8,048 bases of DNA from Polynucleobacter sp. (lineage in GTDB: Bacteria; Pseudomonadota; Gammaproteobacteria; Burkholderiales; Burkholderiaceae): positions 1 to 8,048 of the forward strand of contig JALRCP010000190.1 of the NCBI GenBank assembly GCA_023257325.1. The letters are read 5' to 3'. A program made the position numbers and the translations under genes. Positions within the stretch are counted from its first letter, which is position 1. The number at the start of each line of letters is the position of its first letter. The notes below the pieces were generated by a model that was given only the letters and a program-made list of their open reading frames with translations, did not search any database and was not told where the DNA came from. This document shows positions 6,847 to 8,048 of the stretch, one piece after another.

Positions 6847-6861
6847 ATGTTGTGTATCTAA

Positions 6862-7920
6862 ATGAAGTCACCAATTAGCGCTGATGTAAGAGAATGCCAC
6901 AAATTTGATGAGATCATAGATGTTCGCACGCCCGCAGAATTTGCTGAAGACCATATCCCAGGCGCCATCAACTGTCCAGTTTTAAGCAATGAAGAACGAA
7001 TTATTGTCGGCACCTTATACAAACAAGCTTCTCCATTTGAAGCAAAAAAAGTAGGTGCCGCGCTCATTGCCAAAAGAATTGCAAGCTATATTGAGGAGCA
7101 ATTCAAAGAGAAACCCAAAAACTGGCATCCATTAATTTACTGCTGGCGAGGTGGCAAACGCAGTGGTTCAATGACTTATATTTTGAGACAAATTGGTTGG
7201 AACGCTCAAATATTAGATGGGGGCTATAAATCTTATCGCCGTGAGGTGGTGTCTCAACTGAATACACTACCTCAGTTATTTAAGTATCAGGTGATCACAG
7301 GTCAAACAGGTAGTGCTAAAAGTCGTGTTCTTGAGCAACTGACTCAAATGGGTGCTCAGGTCTTAGATTTAGAACAACTGGCCAATCACAAGGGTTCAGT
7401 TTTAGGCAACATTCCAGACTCTCCCCAACCCAGTCAAAAAATGTTTGAATCCAAACTATTGTTGCAGTTACAAGGGTTTGATCCCGCGTCGCTTGTTTAT
7501 GTGGAAGCTGAAAGTCGCAAAATTGGCAGTCTTCATGTACCCGATATTCTTCTTGAGCAAATGCGTCAAAGTCCCTGCATACGAATTGATGCAACCATTG
7601 AAGCCCGCGTTGCCTACCTTATTGAAGATTATGCCTACTTTATTCAAGATCCAGATAATCTCATTCGCACGATTGACTATCTCAAAGAATTGCATAGTAA
7701 AGAAACCTTATCCGATTGGAAGACAATGGTTCAAGCGAGACAGTGGCGTCAATTGGTGACTGAATTATTAGAAAAACATTACGATGCCTTGTATCGTCGA
7801 TCCCAAAACTCTAATTACGTCAACTACGAAAAAGCTCACGTCTTTTCAACTGCAGATTTATCTGCCAAAGGAATTGAAATCTTAGCCCAACAAATTTTGA
7901 TGGGTCACCATCATGCATAA
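6862..7920 (+). CDS. mnmH: tRNA 2-selenouridine synthase MnmH/SelU
   Basis: MnmH (SelU, YbbB) replaces the sulfur of 2-thiouridine at wobble position 34 of tRNA-Lys, -Glu and -Gln with selenium from selenophosphate, passing through an S-geranyl intermediate. The product has 352 residues (E. coli 364). Residues about 15-130 form a rhodanese domain: I-D-V-R-T-P-A-E-F at 19-27, H-I-P-G-A at 31-35 and the catalytic loop C-W-R-G-G-K-R-S at 94-101 with Cys94. A P-loop domain follows, with Walker A G-Q-T-G-S-A-K-S at 147-154. This combination identifies the family. The ATG at 6862 lacks a Shine-Dalgarno; the only weak -10-like word nearby is TTTAAT at 6835-6840, inside selD. Divergent pairing with selD fits their shared pathway. 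The C-terminus ends in a His-rich stretch, and the stop is overlapped by the next gene. Confidence 0.96.
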   Translation: MKSPISADVRECHKFDEIIDVRTPAEFAEDHIPGAINCPVLSNEERIIVGTLYKQASPFEAKKVGAALIAKRIASYIEEQFKEKPKNWHPLIYCWRGGKRSGSMTYILRQIGWNAQILDGGYKSYRREVVSQLNTLPQLFKYQVITGQTGSAKSRVLEQLTQMGAQVLDLEQLANHKGSVLGNIPDSPQPSQKMFESKLLLQLQGFDPASLVYVEAESRKIGSLHVPDILLEQMRQSPCIRIDATIEARVAYLIEDYAYFIQDPDNLIRTIDYLKELHSKETLSDWKTMVQARQWRQLVTELLEKHYDALYRRSQNSNYVNYEKAHVFSTADLSAKGIEILAQQILMGHHHA

Positions 7921-8048
7921 AACCATTCTGCACGAAACCGACCACCCAATCATTAGTTGGGAAGAGGGTGAAGCCACCCACTCTTGTCGTTGGCGCTCTG
8001 AAAAAGGCTCACCACCTCCTAAAAAGTTAATCATTGCAGATGACACCT
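7913..8048 (+). CDS. Start of a protein gene, possibly a SAM-dependent methyltransferase (truncated by window end)
   Basis: An ATG at 7913 overlaps the last 8 bases of mnmH (frame shifted by one) and opens a frame that runs to the right edge, 45 complete codons. The product begins M-H-K-T-I-L-H-E-T-D and continues through W-E-E-G-E-A-T-H-S-C-R-W-R-S-E and P-P-P-K-K-L-I-I-A-D-D-T. The R-W-R-S-E and P-P-P-K-x-x-x-x-A-D-D-T pattern reminds me of the N-terminus of a Burkholderiales protein annotated as class I SAM-dependent methyltransferase. That is memory rather than a search, and the catalytic part is outside the window. Overlap with mnmH suggests co-transcription and coupled translation. The reading frame is probably real; the function is tentative. 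Confidence 0.6.
   Translation, partial: MHKTILHETDHPIISWEEGEATHSCRWRSEKGSPPPKKLIIADDT

Noticed and set aside
7316..7759. Frames of 75-104 codons on both strands inside mnmH
   Set aside because: The mnmH frame is conserved and continuous here; the others lack start signals and recognisable motifs.
1..8048. CRISPR arrays, insertion sequences, tRNA genes, toxin-antitoxin or phage genes
   Set aside because: No regularly spaced repeats, transposase-like frames, terminal inverted repeats, tRNA cloverleaf or small gene pairs were seen; coding density is filled by housekeeping genes.

Overview
The window looks like an ordinary chromosomal segment of a betaproteobacterium of the Burkholderiales, most like Polynucleobacter or a close relative. 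Three things suggest this: the gene order gyrA / ompA / ubiG / HAD phosphatase; a short betaproteobacterial OmpA-family protein with the W-K-N-G-T-N-E-L-C-W-R region and no beta-barrel; and moderate, rather AT-leaning base composition. The assignment comes from protein and gene-order recognition only, not from a search.

Layout. Positions 1-2236 (minus strand) hold the N-terminal 745 residues of DNA gyrase subunit A, cut by the left edge. A 105-bp divergent intergenic region carries overlapping candidate promoters for gyrA and ompA. ompA (2342-2911, plus) is followed by a small hairpin and a clear intrinsic terminator. A short intergenic stretch with two perfect inverted repeats leads into three closely packed plus-strand genes: ubiG (ubiquinone O-methyltransferase), a Gph/MupP-type HAD phosphatase, and chrA (two-domain chromate transporter). 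The last two are separated by only 2 bp. selD (5800-6846, minus) converges on chrA. mnmH/selU (6862-7920, plus) starts head-to-head with selD across 15 bp. A final plus-strand gene, overlapping the end of mnmH by 8 bases, is cut by the right edge.

How the genes work together. selD and mnmH form a functional pair: SelD makes selenophosphate and MnmH uses it to convert 2-thiouridine to 2-selenouridine at tRNA wobble position 34. ubiG serves respiratory quinone synthesis. The phosphatase next to it either clears phosphoglycolate or, as its neighbour and some sequence features suggest, dephosphorylates MurNAc-6-phosphate in cell-wall recycling. gyrA and ompA are highly expressed housekeeping genes read away from each other.

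No mobile element, CRISPR array, tRNA, rRNA or phage gene is visible, and no gap without a gene exceeds 150 bp. I do not see a wholly new system. The more interesting points are the dyad-symmetric DNA before ubiG, the very tight divergent selD/mnmH arrangement, the lack of Shine-Dalgarno sequences at most starts, and the uncertain substrate of the phosphatase.
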